From positions 1-50,595 of the forward strand of contig DELD01000055.1 of assembly GCA_002354205.1 (NCBI GenBank): DNA of 50,595 bases. Direction: 5' to 3'. The position numbers were made by a program, and so were the translations under genes. This stretch comes from Micavibrio sp. UBA2705. GTDB lineage: Bacteria > Pseudomonadota > Alphaproteobacteria > Micavibrionales > Micavibrionaceae. Under the pieces are notes generated by a model. It searched no databases. It was not told the origin of the DNA and worked only from the letters and a program-made list of their open reading frames with translations. Of this stretch, positions 8,186 through 16,718 are shown in pieces (position 1 is the first letter of the stretch; each line of letters starts with the position of its first letter).

Positions 8186-9596
8186 TTAACGTGCGCCTTC
8201 AATCTTTGCTATATAATCTTGCATCAAGGCATCAAGTTCCCCGCTTTCGCGCTTACTTTTAATGGCATTATTGATATTATTTAAGATATCTTTTAATTCT
8301 TCACGTATAAGCAGGTGATATGCGCCGGTGCTATGAATAAAGGATTCCGCCAGCGTTGTACTGTGTTTTTTATTGTAGGCGCGAAAATTAAGTGTGCCGA
8401 GAATGGCGCAGTCCACTTTTTTGTTATGAAGTGCGTTTAGCAAAGCGGACTCGCTTGGGTAGTCACGGCGCTGAAGCTGATCTTCATCAAAATAACGATA
8501 GCCAAGCACAGTGCCAACTTCTCCCCTGTGCAGTTGTTCTAGCGTTTTGACTTTATCGACATATTCGCCCTGACACACTACAGAATCGCTAATGGGATAA
8601 AGCGGATCTGAGAAAATTGTGTTAGGTAGTGCTTGGCCTTTTGGCAGCCATGAAGGACTGAATGTTATAAAATCGATTGCGCCTGCTTTAAGGGCATCAA
8701 GGCGCGATGTCGCGGCGATGTCAAAACGTTTCGGTGTGTACGGCGTCTCATTCAAAATCATAGAAATAGCTTCGAATAACAGTGTGCGGTCTTGGTCGCC
8801 ATCAATACCAATTGTAAACGGAAAGCGCTCTTTGGATGCTGTGGTTGAAAATTTTAGGTAATAGGAATCTGTTTCACCAATCCATTTTTGATAGGCTTGC
8901 ATGAAGTCATTCTCAAGATTTTCCTGCGCAGCTGCCTGTTCAAGGGCTTGTTTTACGTTTTGATGTTTAATGTTTAACGCATGATAAAGTGGGTAAGCCC
9001 CGACAAATTTACGTTTATAAGCACCGAGGTTAATTTCATTTTTTTTGCTTAAAAGGTTGTAATTCAAGTCATCAATAATGAAGCCATCAATACGTCCTGT
9101 TTCTAACATTGCAATAAGTTGCGGCAAGGTGCGTACGGGGATGGCTTTTGATGAAATACGCATAGCCATGGACTCTGCCCATTTATTGGAAGCCATATAG
9201 CCTATGGGCATATTGCATGTCACTGCGCGGTAAAATATTAGTAATTTTTTCACCGCCAAATAAATATGAACTGATGGTTATTATTGGTGCGTCGACATAA
9301 ATAACATTCTGGGCGTGATTCTCAATATAATCCTTTGTGCGCAAAGCGTTGGCATCAACGGTGCCTTGGCGCAGGGCGGTGTCTGCACGGTTATAGGGCA
9401 TGGCGGTAAATTCGGCGCATAATCCCGCGGCGGCATATAAGTTTTTAAAGGCGGGTAGGAATGCCTTGGAGACCTCAATATTTTCGGCGTAGGCAATTTT
9501 ATAACAAGGTTGCGCTGGATTGGTGTCAGCGCGTGCATGTAGCGGCGATAAGATAATGAGCGTAAAAATAACTGCCTTCAGAAATGAGTTGCGCAT
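8186..9596 (-). pseudogene. Tandem family-3 solute-binding protein, disrupted by a frameshift
   Basis: The ATG at 9596 starts a signal peptide ending near HARADT and the first half of a periplasmic solute-binding domain, which hits a stop at 9183. Reading on in the next frame from about 9210 gives MPIGYMASNKWAES and then the rest of that domain, followed by a second complete solute-binding domain (from about IGIDGDQDRTLLFEA to the end at 8186). The junction SDMQ to MPIGY restores the usual order of the family, so one extra base near 9205-9215 (or a loss of two) explains the break. The gene would encode about 470 residues with two domains. It may be a true pseudogene or a sequencing error. No ABC permease genes are adjacent. 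Confidence 0.75.
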
Positions 9597-9661
9597 GTTG
9601 GTTTTACCTTTGTTTGTCCCCGTATTTATGGCTCTGCTTAAGATACTAAGCGACGCATTTA

Positions 9662-10504
9662 TTATTCTTCTTCTTCATTTGCGCCTTGAAAAGTCATAAT
9701 TAAATCGCCAGACCATGCAATAAATTCAGGGTTAAGGAATTTTGGGTCTGCGCCTGTATAGGTCAGTGGCGCGCCGTTAATATCGGTAAGACCGCCGCCA
9801 GCGGCGCGTAATATGGCATCGCCTGCGGCTGTGTCCCATTCACAGGTCGGGCCAAAGCGCGGGTATATGTCGGCTTTACCGGCCGCGATGGTGCATATCT
9901 TTAAAGAACTGCCTTTTTTAATGATTTTTTCGACTTTGAATTGCTGTAAAAATTCATCAAGTTTTTCACCAGAGCCATGTGAAACACTGCTTACGACAGT
10001 GATGCCTTTTTTCGGTATGTTACGGGTTTCAATGCGTTTTTCACTATCTGTATCATCAAGCCAGCGCAATGCGCCCGTTTCAAAGTTTCCGGCATACATC
10101 TCACCTAAGAATGGCGCGTAGACAACGCCCAAAATAGGCTCGCCTTTATGGATAAGGGCAATGTTAACCGTGTAGTTCCCTGAACCGCTGATAAACTCCT
10201 TCGTGCCATCAAGCGCATCGACAAGCCAGTAATATTCTTCGCTTTCGATATTGGGGCGGTATCCACCTGCGACAGCTTCTTCGCCAATGATGATGATATC
10301 AGGTGTGATCTCTTTAATTTTTTTAGTAATGTGCTCTTCGGCTAGTTGATCTGCTACGGTAACGGGCGAGCCATCATCTTTGGTCATCGCCTCTAATGCG
10401 CCGCTATCATCAAAATAATCAAGCGTAATTTCACCCGCATCATACGCAATGCGGCGAATTTGGTTCATTAATGCGGCAGGGTGTTCAAGTAAGCGATTAG
10501 ACAT
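9662..10504 (-). CDS. cysQ: 3'(2'),5'-bisphosphate nucleotidase, CysQ type
   Basis: Member of the Mg-dependent, lithium-sensitive inositol monophosphatase superfamily that hydrolyses adenosine 3',5'-bisphosphate formed in sulfate assimilation. At 280 residues it shows the metal site: GEEA (Glu75/76), WLVDALDGTKEF (Asp96, Asp99) and the late CEWDTAAGD motif. The GSGNYTVNIALI segment after the metal motif is typical of CysQ rather than of inositol phosphatases. An Ala replaces the common Pro in the DPLDGT motif. AGGA lies 6 bases before ATG 10504. It stands alone downstream of the pilin gene and is separated from it by a terminator. Confidence 0.88.
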   Translation of the reverse strand: MSNRLLEHPAALMNQIRRIAYDAGEITLDYFDDSGALEAMTKDDGSPVTVADQLAEEHITKKIKEITPDIIIIGEEAVAGGYRPNIESEEYYWLVDALDGTKEFISGSGNYTVNIALIHKGEPILGVVYAPFLGEMYAGNFETGALRWLDDTDSEKRIETRNIPKKGITVVSSVSHGSGEKLDEFLQQFKVEKIIKKGSSLKICTIAAGKADIYPRFGPTCEWDTAAGDAILRAAGGGLTDINGAPLTYTGADPKFLNPEFIAWSGDLIMTFQGANEEEE

Positions 10505-10561
10505 GATTATTCCTCAATATTTCTATCATACTATAGCGCCTAAATAGGGGATATAATAGTA

Positions 10562-10589
10562 AAATCGCCCTGCAGATGCAGGGCGATTT
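10562..10589 (-). terminator. Terminator hairpin after the Flp pilin gene
   Basis: Perfect 13-base inverted repeat AAATCGCCCTGCA / TGCAGGGCGATTT around a two-base GA centre, 40 bases after the pilin stop on the minus strand. Only a short T tract follows, so it may also protect the 3' end of an abundant pilin transcript. Confidence 0.75.
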
Positions 10590-10628
10590 AAAGTGGGTAA
10601 TTTCTTTATATTAACTTAGACGTTTGTC

Positions 10629-10820
10629 TTACAGCTCACCTGCTGCAGTATCTAAGTTAGTTGATAATGAAGTCCATAGACCTTCGAGCGAGGGACCAAA
10701 CAGCGCCATACCTGCGCCAACGGCAACGGCAACGCCAGCTGCAATCAGTGCATATTCAATAGCAGTCGCGCCATTTTCTTCGTTTTTATAAGCTTCAATA
10801 AAAGCAATAAGTTTCAACAT
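10629..10820 (-). CDS. flp: Flp/Fap family type IVb pilin
   Basis: Major subunit of the Tad (tight adherence) pilus. The 63-residue prepilin has a short leader ending in Gly17, then ATAIEYALIAAGVAVAVGAG: Glu at mature position 5 followed by Tyr is the Flp signature, and the segment forms the hydrophobic assembly helix. Cleavage would be by the CpaA peptidase encoded at 19307-19861. AGGAG stands 7 bases before ATG 10820. It is separated from tadC by 261 bases and from cysQ by a terminator, so it is probably transcribed alone at high level. A CtrA-type box lies about 98 bases upstream. Unlike Caulobacter, where pilA comes first, it is last in the cluster. Confidence 0.95.
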   Translation of the reverse strand: MLKLIAFIEAYKNEENGATAIEYALIAAGVAVAVGAGMALFGPSLEGLWTSLSTNLDTAAGEL

Positions 10821-10917
10821 ATGTTGTCTCCTTTAATACGTTTCTTATTTTAATATTTTTGGAGGAATAATTTCCACCCACTTCGTTTCTCACCCTACTA
10901 TCATGGCACTGAATTGC

Positions 10918-10932
10918 TTAACAGAAGCTTAA
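10918..10932. promoter_or_regulatory. CtrA-type box upstream of the pilin gene
   Basis: TTAA, seven bases, TTAA: the spacing of the alphaproteobacterial CtrA full site. It is about 98 bases upstream of the pilin start codon. CtrA is known to activate the pilin gene pilA in Caulobacter, so the position is sensible. The match is exact for the two half sites but short, so chance is possible in AT-rich DNA. Confidence 0.5.
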
Positions 10933-11007
10933 GAAAAGAATTTTTTTTGCCTTTTTTTATTCATTAAAACAATGGCTTAATTGTAAATAACTTATAATAA
11001 AATATGG

Positions 11008-11040
11008 CTAAAATTTTAGATATAATGCAGTAAGCATTAT
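11008..11040. repeat. Two adjacent palindromes between tadC and flp
   Basis: A 12-base perfect palindrome CTAAAATTTTAG (11008-11019) is followed two bases later by the inverted repeat ATAATGC-N5-GCATTAT (11022-11040). They lie about 40 bases after the tadC stop and about 190 upstream of flp. They may be protein sites or a weak RNA hairpin closing the tadC message. Confidence 0.4.
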
Positions 11041-11081
11041 GAATTCTGGACGCGTTATAATTTGCCCGTTAAATTTTAAGC

Positions 11082-12023
11082 TTAGCTCCCATGTTTAAAT
11101 TTAAGATATAACGGCCCTAAAATAATAAAAAATAATCCAGGTAGGAAGAAAACAATCATCGGTACGGTCAGCTTTGGCGGTAATGCTGCAGCTTTTCTCT
11201 CTGCTTCTTGCATACGCTGATCGCGCAGATCATCGGCAATGATATTCATCGCATTGGTGACGGATGTACCATATTGTTCTGCCTGTATCATGGCTGTGGC
11301 GAAAGACTTAGCAGCGCCAGAGCCGACGCGGCGTGCAAAATCAAGCAATGCGGTCCTGCGGTCATTGAGCAGCCCCATTTCTGCGCTTAAAATGCCAAGC
11401 TCTTCGGCGAGTTTTTCTGAAATTTCTGTGACTTCTTCGGCGATACGGCTAATCGCTTGCTCAAGGCCAATACCGCCTTGGACGCATATAAGCAGCATAT
11501 CAAGCGCATCGGGGAAGTTAAGGTTAATCTCCTCTTGGCGCTTTTGAATATGGTTTTTGACAAGGATGCTGGGTAAGAAGAAACCAGCGGCGGCGAGAAG
11601 AATGATTATGCCGAGCGTTTGCCGCCCATCAAAGTCATTCTCTGTACGTTGCAGCATTAAAAGCCCCCAGCCAGAAAGAATGATCGGCAAAAGGATGCGC
11701 CCGAACAGAAAATACATCGGTGCTTTGGGGTCTCGTATGCCAGCTTGCAGCATTTGGTCACGCAGCTTTTCGCCAAACTTACCGAAAATCTTTTGTATCT
11801 TGAAAAACATCGCCAAAGATTCCTTGGTCTTGTCGGAATCGTTACTTTTCGTTGCGCCATGGGTTTCTTTTGTCGCGTTGAATAAGTCTTTGCGTTTTTT
11901 GGAAATAACGTCGCGGTAATGCTGCTTTTTTTCTGTGCGGTTAAGGAAGGGCAGGGCGAATCCTGCAAAAGAGCCCGCTGCAGCGACGGCGCTAATAATA
12001 ATGATAAGCTGTTCATTTGCCAT
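11082..12023 (-). CDS. tadC: Tad pilus inner-membrane protein TadC (T2SSF family)
   Basis: Inner-membrane platform protein of the Tad secretion system, paired with TadB. The 313 residues include an N-terminal membrane segment (IIIISAVAAAGSFAGFALPF), a membrane pair near 105-160, and the cytoplasmic GspF-like helical domain with LNFPDALDMLLICVQGGIGLEQA and QAEQYGTSVTNAMNIIADDLR, then the final KLTVPMIVFFLPGLFFIILGP helix. These are standard TadC marks. AGGAG lies 7 bases before ATG 12023. It follows tadB by 26 bases and is the last gene of the main cpa-tad run. Confidence 0.93.
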   Translation of the reverse strand: MANEQLIIIISAVAAAGSFAGFALPFLNRTEKKQHYRDVISKKRKDLFNATKETHGATKSNDSDKTKESLAMFFKIQKIFGKFGEKLRDQMLQAGIRDPKAPMYFLFGRILLPIILSGWGLLMLQRTENDFDGRQTLGIIILLAAAGFFLPSILVKNHIQKRQEEINLNFPDALDMLLICVQGGIGLEQAISRIAEEVTEISEKLAEELGILSAEMGLLNDRRTALLDFARRVGSGAAKSFATAMIQAEQYGTSVTNAMNIIADDLRDQRMQEAERKAAALPPKLTVPMIVFFLPGLFFIILGPLYLKFKHGS

Positions 12024-12049
12024 TAGGCGCTCCTTTCCTTTTATTACTG

Positions 12050-13036
12050 TTAAACTTTAAAATTACTCATTTTCCACATAATGACCATACCAAGGCACAT
12101 CCAGCCGCCAAAACAGGACAGGCCAATCATTCCTGATTTCGTATCAAAAATAATGTCTATATAGCCAGGGTTAAAAGCATTAAGGCCAAGGCCAACCAAT
12201 GGCGGCATACAGGCAATAATCGCGGCAGATGATTTTGCTTCGGCGGAAAGTGATTTGACTTTACGCTTTAATTGGAAGCGCGCGCGAATGACTTTGGCAA
12301 GGTTGGATAGGATGTCAGAGAGTGACGAGCCTGTTTGCTGCTGAATGGCAAGACCTGTGGCAAACATACGCATTTCTGGAATAGGCATACGCTTGGCGAC
12401 AATCAAAGCGGCTTCACCAAGCGGCGTACCGATTTTTTGCAACTCATATATGCGGGACATTTCTTCGCCAATGGGGCCTTCGAATTCTTTGGAACACATT
12501 TTAATGGCCTCATTCATCGGCATGCCGGCTTTCAACAGGCGCATCATGGCTTCAAGCGCATCGGCGAAATCTTCTAAAAACTTTTTCTGGCGGCGCTTGG
12601 TTAAAATGAACAATACAAGTTTTGGGAACCCTAAAAACCCGACAATAGTTAAAAGGCCGACAACAAGATTGGGCATTCCGATATAAAAAGACCCACCAGC
12701 AAAAACTACAGCGCTTAGCGCGGACATTATATAAAATTGTGCAATGCTAAACTCAAAGCCTGCTTGCTGGATCTGTTCGCGCGTCGTGCTTTTGCCTTTT
12801 TCTTTTTGTTCGTCTGAATCTTCCTGCCCTGCATCTTTTAGCTTTTTGGCAATGGCGGCGCGGCGCTTGTTTTGGTCGTTTTTTTCGTTATTCTTGCCGC
12901 GCGTATCGGTGGCCGTGCCTGAAATAATTGATAATGCGCGGTCGCGTGATGCCTGACGCTGAGAAAGCATGAGGGATATTGTAATGCCGACCGCAGCGAT
13001 AGCGGTTGTGAGTATGATGATAAGGGCAATCTTCAT
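12050..13036 (-). CDS. tadB: Tad pilus inner-membrane protein TadB (T2SSF family)
   Basis: Platform protein thought to dock the CpaF/TadA ATPase to the membrane. The 328-residue protein has an N-terminal membrane helix, a charged Lys/Glu-rich cytoplasmic stretch (about 45-90), a central helix pair, the GspF domain (FADALEAMMRLLKAGMPMNEA and QQQTGSSLSDILSNL), and C-terminal helices. The start overlaps the cpaF stop in an ATGA arrangement, with GGAAGAGG inside the end of cpaF as ribosome site, which points to translational coupling. Confidence 0.93.
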   Translation of the reverse strand: MKIALIIILTTAIAAVGITISLMLSQRQASRDRALSIISGTATDTRGKNNEKNDQNKRRAAIAKKLKDAGQEDSDEQKEKGKSTTREQIQQAGFEFSIAQFYIMSALSAVVFAGGSFYIGMPNLVVGLLTIVGFLGFPKLVLFILTKRRQKKFLEDFADALEAMMRLLKAGMPMNEAIKMCSKEFEGPIGEEMSRIYELQKIGTPLGEAALIVAKRMPIPEMRMFATGLAIQQQTGSSLSDILSNLAKVIRARFQLKRKVKSLSAEAKSSAAIIACMPPLVGLGLNAFNPGYIDIIFDTKSGMIGLSCFGGWMCLGMVIMWKMSNFKV

Positions 13037-14679
13037 CCGTAGGCCTCTTCCATTGCATCAAGGACGAGCTGTTCGACACCAAACTGGCGGGCTTTATCAT
13101 AAAATTTAGGCCGCAGGCCAGTGGATTTTTGTGTCGTAATAAGGTTGCCATCTTCGGTTTCGCCTTGGTAATCAAGAACGAATAAATCCTGCAGCGTTAC
13201 AACATCGCCTTCCATGCCCGTAAGTTCGCTAACATGGGTTACTTTACGCGAACCATCGCGCAGGCGCTGGACTTGGATGATGACATTAACGGCGGAGGCA
13301 ATTTGTTCACGTATAGCAACAATCGGGATGTTAAAACCGCCCATAGCAATCATGTTTTCCATACGAGAAATCGCTTCGCGGGGGTTGTTGGCGTGGACTG
13401 TACCCATTGAACCGTCATGACCTGTATTCATAGCCTGCAAAAGGTCAAAGGCTTCGGGGCCACGTACCTCACCAACGATAATACGCTCTGGGCGCATACG
13501 CAGGCAGTTTTTAACAAGATCACGCATGGTCACTTCACCAACGCCTTCTAAGTTGGGTGGGCGCGTTTCAAGGCGGACAACGTGTTCTTGCTGTAGTTGC
13601 AATTCGCAGGCATCTTCGCAAGTGATAATACGTTCGCCCTGTTCAATATAGCGCGTTAAACAGTTGAGCATGGTTGTTTTACCAGAGCCTGTACCGCCAG
13701 AGACCAAGACATTTACGCGGCAGCGCCCAATAGCCATGATGAGCTTGGCGCAGCTCGGCGTTAAAGAGCCAAAGCCCATAAGTTTTTCAAGGGTAAGTTT
13801 TTCTTTAGCGAATTTACGAATGGTCATACATGCGCCATCAACGGCAAGCGGGGGGATGATGACGTTCACACGCGAACCATCAGGCAGGCGCGCATCACAT
13901 ATGGGCGACGATTCATCAACGCGGCGACCGATTGCGCCCACAATACGCTGACAGATTGTCACCAAATGGGCGTTGTCACGAAACTCAATATCGGCTTTTT
14001 GGATTTTGCCGTTTAATTCGATAAAGGTCGTGTCGGGGCCGTTAATCATAATATCGGCAATGCCTTCCATCTCAAGCAGAGGCTCTAATGGGCCAAAGCC
14101 GAGCATGTCATCGGCACATTCGCGGGCAATTTGTTTTAGCTCTGATTGGGTAAGGTCAAGGTTTCTGAAGCGCGCGATTTCTTCTACGGCGGTGAAAATC
14201 TCTTCACGCGCGGCTGTGCTATCCATACGGGCGAGGGCTTTGAGGTCGATGCCGTCGCGCAAATCACTCCAGATACGGTTATGGGCGCGCTTTATGCGCA
14301 GCGAACTCATTGACGTGTTGCCGCTTTCTTCGCTTTCATCGCCGCCTTCTTCGTCGAGGCTTAATTTGTCATCATGAAAGTCTTTTGACTTTTTCTTGGG
14401 CTGATCGTCATCTTCACTTGCAAGGGGGGCGGTCTCGGGTGAAGCTTCGCCTTGCAATGAGGAGGGCGGCTCTTGTGTGTCCGTTAGTTCGGACTCAGTG
14501 CTTTCCTGTGGCCTTTTTTTCTTTGGCTTTGGCTGCGGCTGTGCTTCTGGCATAGCATCAGGGCTTTCTTCAGCGCTATTACCTGTCTGCGCGCCGGTAT
14601 TCGCTTCGCTTTGTGGGGCTGCTGCTTTTTTCTTTGGCTTTACTTGGCTTGCATCATCTTCTGATTTTTTTCCAAACAT
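13033..14679 (-). CDS. cpaF: Tad pilus assembly ATPase CpaF/TadA
   Basis: Secretion ATPase that powers Flp pilus assembly in the cytoplasm. The 548 residues contain Walker A GGTGSGKT (328-335), the aspartate region CEDACELQ (354-361), Walker B with RIIVGEVRG (399-407) and the His region HDGSMGTVHANNPREA (421-436). The family core starts near residue 125. Before it lies an unusually long, low-complexity tail of about 120 residues, rich in Pro, Lys, Glu, Ser and Gln, with three PKKK motifs and an acidic patch; CpaF proteins usually have a shorter leader. AGGGGAG precedes ATG 14679; the cpaE stop is only 2 bases before it. Confidence 0.96.
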   Translation of the reverse strand: MFGKKSEDDASQVKPKKKAAAPQSEANTGAQTGNSAEESPDAMPEAQPQPKPKKKRPQESTESELTDTQEPPSSLQGEASPETAPLASEDDDQPKKKSKDFHDDKLSLDEEGGDESEESGNTSMSSLRIKRAHNRIWSDLRDGIDLKALARMDSTAAREEIFTAVEEIARFRNLDLTQSELKQIARECADDMLGFGPLEPLLEMEGIADIMINGPDTTFIELNGKIQKADIEFRDNAHLVTICQRIVGAIGRRVDESSPICDARLPDGSRVNVIIPPLAVDGACMTIRKFAKEKLTLEKLMGFGSLTPSCAKLIMAIGRCRVNVLVSGGTGSGKTTMLNCLTRYIEQGERIITCEDACELQLQQEHVVRLETRPPNLEGVGEVTMRDLVKNCLRMRPERIIVGEVRGPEAFDLLQAMNTGHDGSMGTVHANNPREAISRMENMIAMGGFNIPIVAIREQIASAVNVIIQVQRLRDGSRKVTHVSELTGMEGDVVTLQDLFVLDYQGETEDGNLITTQKSTGLRPKFYDKARQFGVEQLVLDAMEEAYG

Positions 14680-14681
14680 GA

Positions 14682-15935
14682 TCAGCTCCCCTTAATTTTA
14701 CTCAGTAGCCCACCAACAAATGATCCATCTGCCTTTGCGCCCTCAGCTGATTTCTTATCATTGCCGACAACATCCTGTAAGAACAAGGATAATGCGTTGA
14801 TAAGTTTTTCCGCGCCTTTTGCCCCCTTAATTGTTTTACCTTGGCTTTCCGCAGCCTTGAATGTTTTGGGGTCATAGGCAATGGTGAGGTCGATTTTTGT
14901 TTCAAGCGCGGCTTCAATATCGCCGGCATTGACCTCATTGGCTTTGTCTTGGCCTTGTGCGTTGAGGATGAATTTGATGTGCTCTTTATCATCATTGCCG
15001 CGCAAATCATCAATTTCTTTAAGTATTGTACGTGCTGTACGTAGTGACGGCAGGTTTGGCGCCGAGACAACAAATATTTTATTGGCGCGCTGTATTGTTG
15101 TTCGTGCAAGATGTGCTGGCGCGGCGGAGAGGTCAACGACAACAAAAGGGTGATGCATCATGAGTTTATTAATTAACGCTTCATAATCCGCTGCTGATAC
15201 TGGGTCATCAAACAGCCCGTCACCACCGCATGCGAGCAAGGTTAAATTTTCGTCGAGTTTGACCTGAATACGGTTAAGGTCTTCATCGTTATTCGCTACA
15301 GCGACTTTGACGGTTTCTGCTAATGTGGATGATGGCTCTTGTCCCATCGCGACGCTTAAATATGACCAGCCGCCAGCGGCATCCATAAGTAAGGTCTTTT
15401 GTTGCTCTTTTTCTGATAAGGTGAAGGCGAGAGCTTGCGCAATGGTTGACACGCCTGCGCCGCCTTTTGTTCCTGTAATGGCAATCAGTTTGCTGTTGGA
15501 TACGCCCATTTTTTCAATAAGTGTATTGGCGATCACGCTAGAAAGAACGGCTGGGTCAATCGGTCGCACCAGGTAGTCACTAACGCCCATGGCGATAAGT
15601 TTGCGATAGACGTAAACATCATTGTCAGGGCCGATCAAAATGGCGGCTGTGCCCTCATCAAGGTTGGCGGCGAGCTTATCAAGCTTGGCCATAAAACTTT
15701 CATCGTCAATGCTTTCGGTCTCAACAACCAGTAAATGTGGCGCTTCATACTCGGCGTAATAATCAATCGCGCTGTCTAATTGGCCTTTCTCATGAATGAT
15801 GCTGACGCGTTTAAAACGCCAATCGTTTTTAAGTGTGCTGACAGCAGAGGCTACTGAATCGTCGAGCGCATGAAAATGCACTTCCGCTTTGGGAAGGAGG
15901 ATATTGACATCGGAAGTATGTTTTTGTTCAGCCAT
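14682..15935 (-). CDS. cpaE: Pilus assembly protein CpaE/TadZ (ParA/MinD-like localisation ATPase)
   Basis: Places the Tad machine at its site in the cell. The 417-residue protein has an N-terminal receiver-like domain (about 12-135) that ends in the family pattern GVSDYLVRPIDP but has no clear phospho-Asp at the expected strand (LLVVETES). A MinD/ParA-type P-loop domain follows, with deviant Walker A GTKGGAGVST at 155-164, a VVVDLSAAPAH strand, and a C-terminal tail with amphipathic end. The cpaD-cpaE gap is 103 bases; the ribosome site before ATG 15935 is weak. Confidence 0.93.
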   Translation of the reverse strand: MAEQKHTSDVNILLPKAEVHFHALDDSVASAVSTLKNDWRFKRVSIIHEKGQLDSAIDYYAEYEAPHLLVVETESIDDESFMAKLDKLAANLDEGTAAILIGPDNDVYVYRKLIAMGVSDYLVRPIDPAVLSSVIANTLIEKMGVSNSKLIAITGTKGGAGVSTIAQALAFTLSEKEQQKTLLMDAAGGWSYLSVAMGQEPSSTLAETVKVAVANNDEDLNRIQVKLDENLTLLACGGDGLFDDPVSAADYEALINKLMMHHPFVVVDLSAAPAHLARTTIQRANKIFVVSAPNLPSLRTARTILKEIDDLRGNDDKEHIKFILNAQGQDKANEVNAGDIEAALETKIDLTIAYDPKTFKAAESQGKTIKGAKGAEKLINALSLFLQDVVGNDKKSAEGAKADGSFVGGLLSKIKGS

Positions 15936-16038
15936 GATGCTTTCTACTGATCTGCTTTTTGTTCATTGTAGTGTTTAATGTCTAAACGGAGGGTTAACAG
16001 CGCCGCGCTGCACGCATTTTGTGCATGCTTATATGTTT

Positions 16039-16701
16039 TTAGTCTTCTGTTGCTGTCTCGCCGCCTTCAATTGGGGCGTTTGGCACGCCATCAAAATAAC
16101 CAGTGCCTTGTAAATTGCGAATGCCGCGGCGGCCATCATAATCGCTGGTGGATGCGCCAGTGCCTGCAAGGTCGCTAGGGCGATAGACCTGCTTTGCCAT
16201 TAATGTTTTGACGCTACAGCCAATTTCGTAATTCTCGATTTTATCTTCTGTGTTTGCGCCTTTGCCATCTAGGCCTGGGGCTACGCCGCAACCATCTGGT
16301 GCGTGTGCCTGTGTTTGCGTGTAATCAACAAACAGGCGCGGGGCGGTGTTCTTTAGCGGCAGTATCGCGATACGCACATTGTTGACGTAATGGTCATTGC
16401 GCATAATGGCGGCAAGGTCAGAGCCTTTGCGCATTGCATCAGATGCGCTGAAGCTTCCTGAAGTGCTCGGATCATAGCTGATGGTTAGGTTAAGGCCGTT
16501 ACTGCCATAACGTTTATAATCCTGTGCGATAGCGGCGAGTTCACCTGCGCTAATCGCGCTGACATCAATAGCGCGTTCATAGCCTGTTTCGACCAGTTCA
16601 ATTTTGCGTTCGGTCACGCCTGTGGGCGTGAAATAATTATCGGAACAGCCCGCAAGGCATAAAAGGGCAAGGGGGGCAATAAGGATTGGTTTTAGAGTCA
16701 T
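16039..16701 (-). CDS. cpaD: Pilus biogenesis lipoprotein CpaD
   Basis: Outer-membrane-associated lipoprotein of the Tad secretin complex. The signal sequence ends in a lipobox LCLAGC near residue 19, so the mature protein begins with an acylated Cys. The mature part shows CpaD features such as the LNLTISYDPS and LRNDHYVNN-like segment (MRNDHYVNNVRIAI) and a late NYEIGCSV segment. I start it at ATG 16701 because GGAGAG lies 7 bases upstream; the GTG at 16716 overlaps that ribosome site. It follows cpaC by 17 bases. Confidence 0.88.
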   Translation of the reverse strand: MTLKPILIAPLALLCLAGCSDNYFTPTGVTERKIELVETGYERAIDVSAISAGELAAIAQDYKRYGSNGLNLTISYDPSTSGSFSASDAMRKGSDLAAIMRNDHYVNNVRIAILPLKNTAPRLFVDYTQTQAHAPDGCGVAPGLDGKGANTEDKIENYEIGCSVKTLMAKQVYRPSDLAGTGASTSDYDGRRGIRNLQGTGYFDGVPNAPIEGGETATED

Positions 16702-16718
16702 CGTAAATCTCTCCACAC

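Noticed and set aside
10904..10917. Sigma-54-like TGGCAC...TTGC element upstream of flp
   Set aside because: The spacing between the GG and GC elements is one base too short and it points away from the pilin gene.
13973..14377. 134-codon open frame on the plus strand
   Set aside because: Antisense shadow of cpaF with Ser/Arg-rich composition typical of spurious frames.
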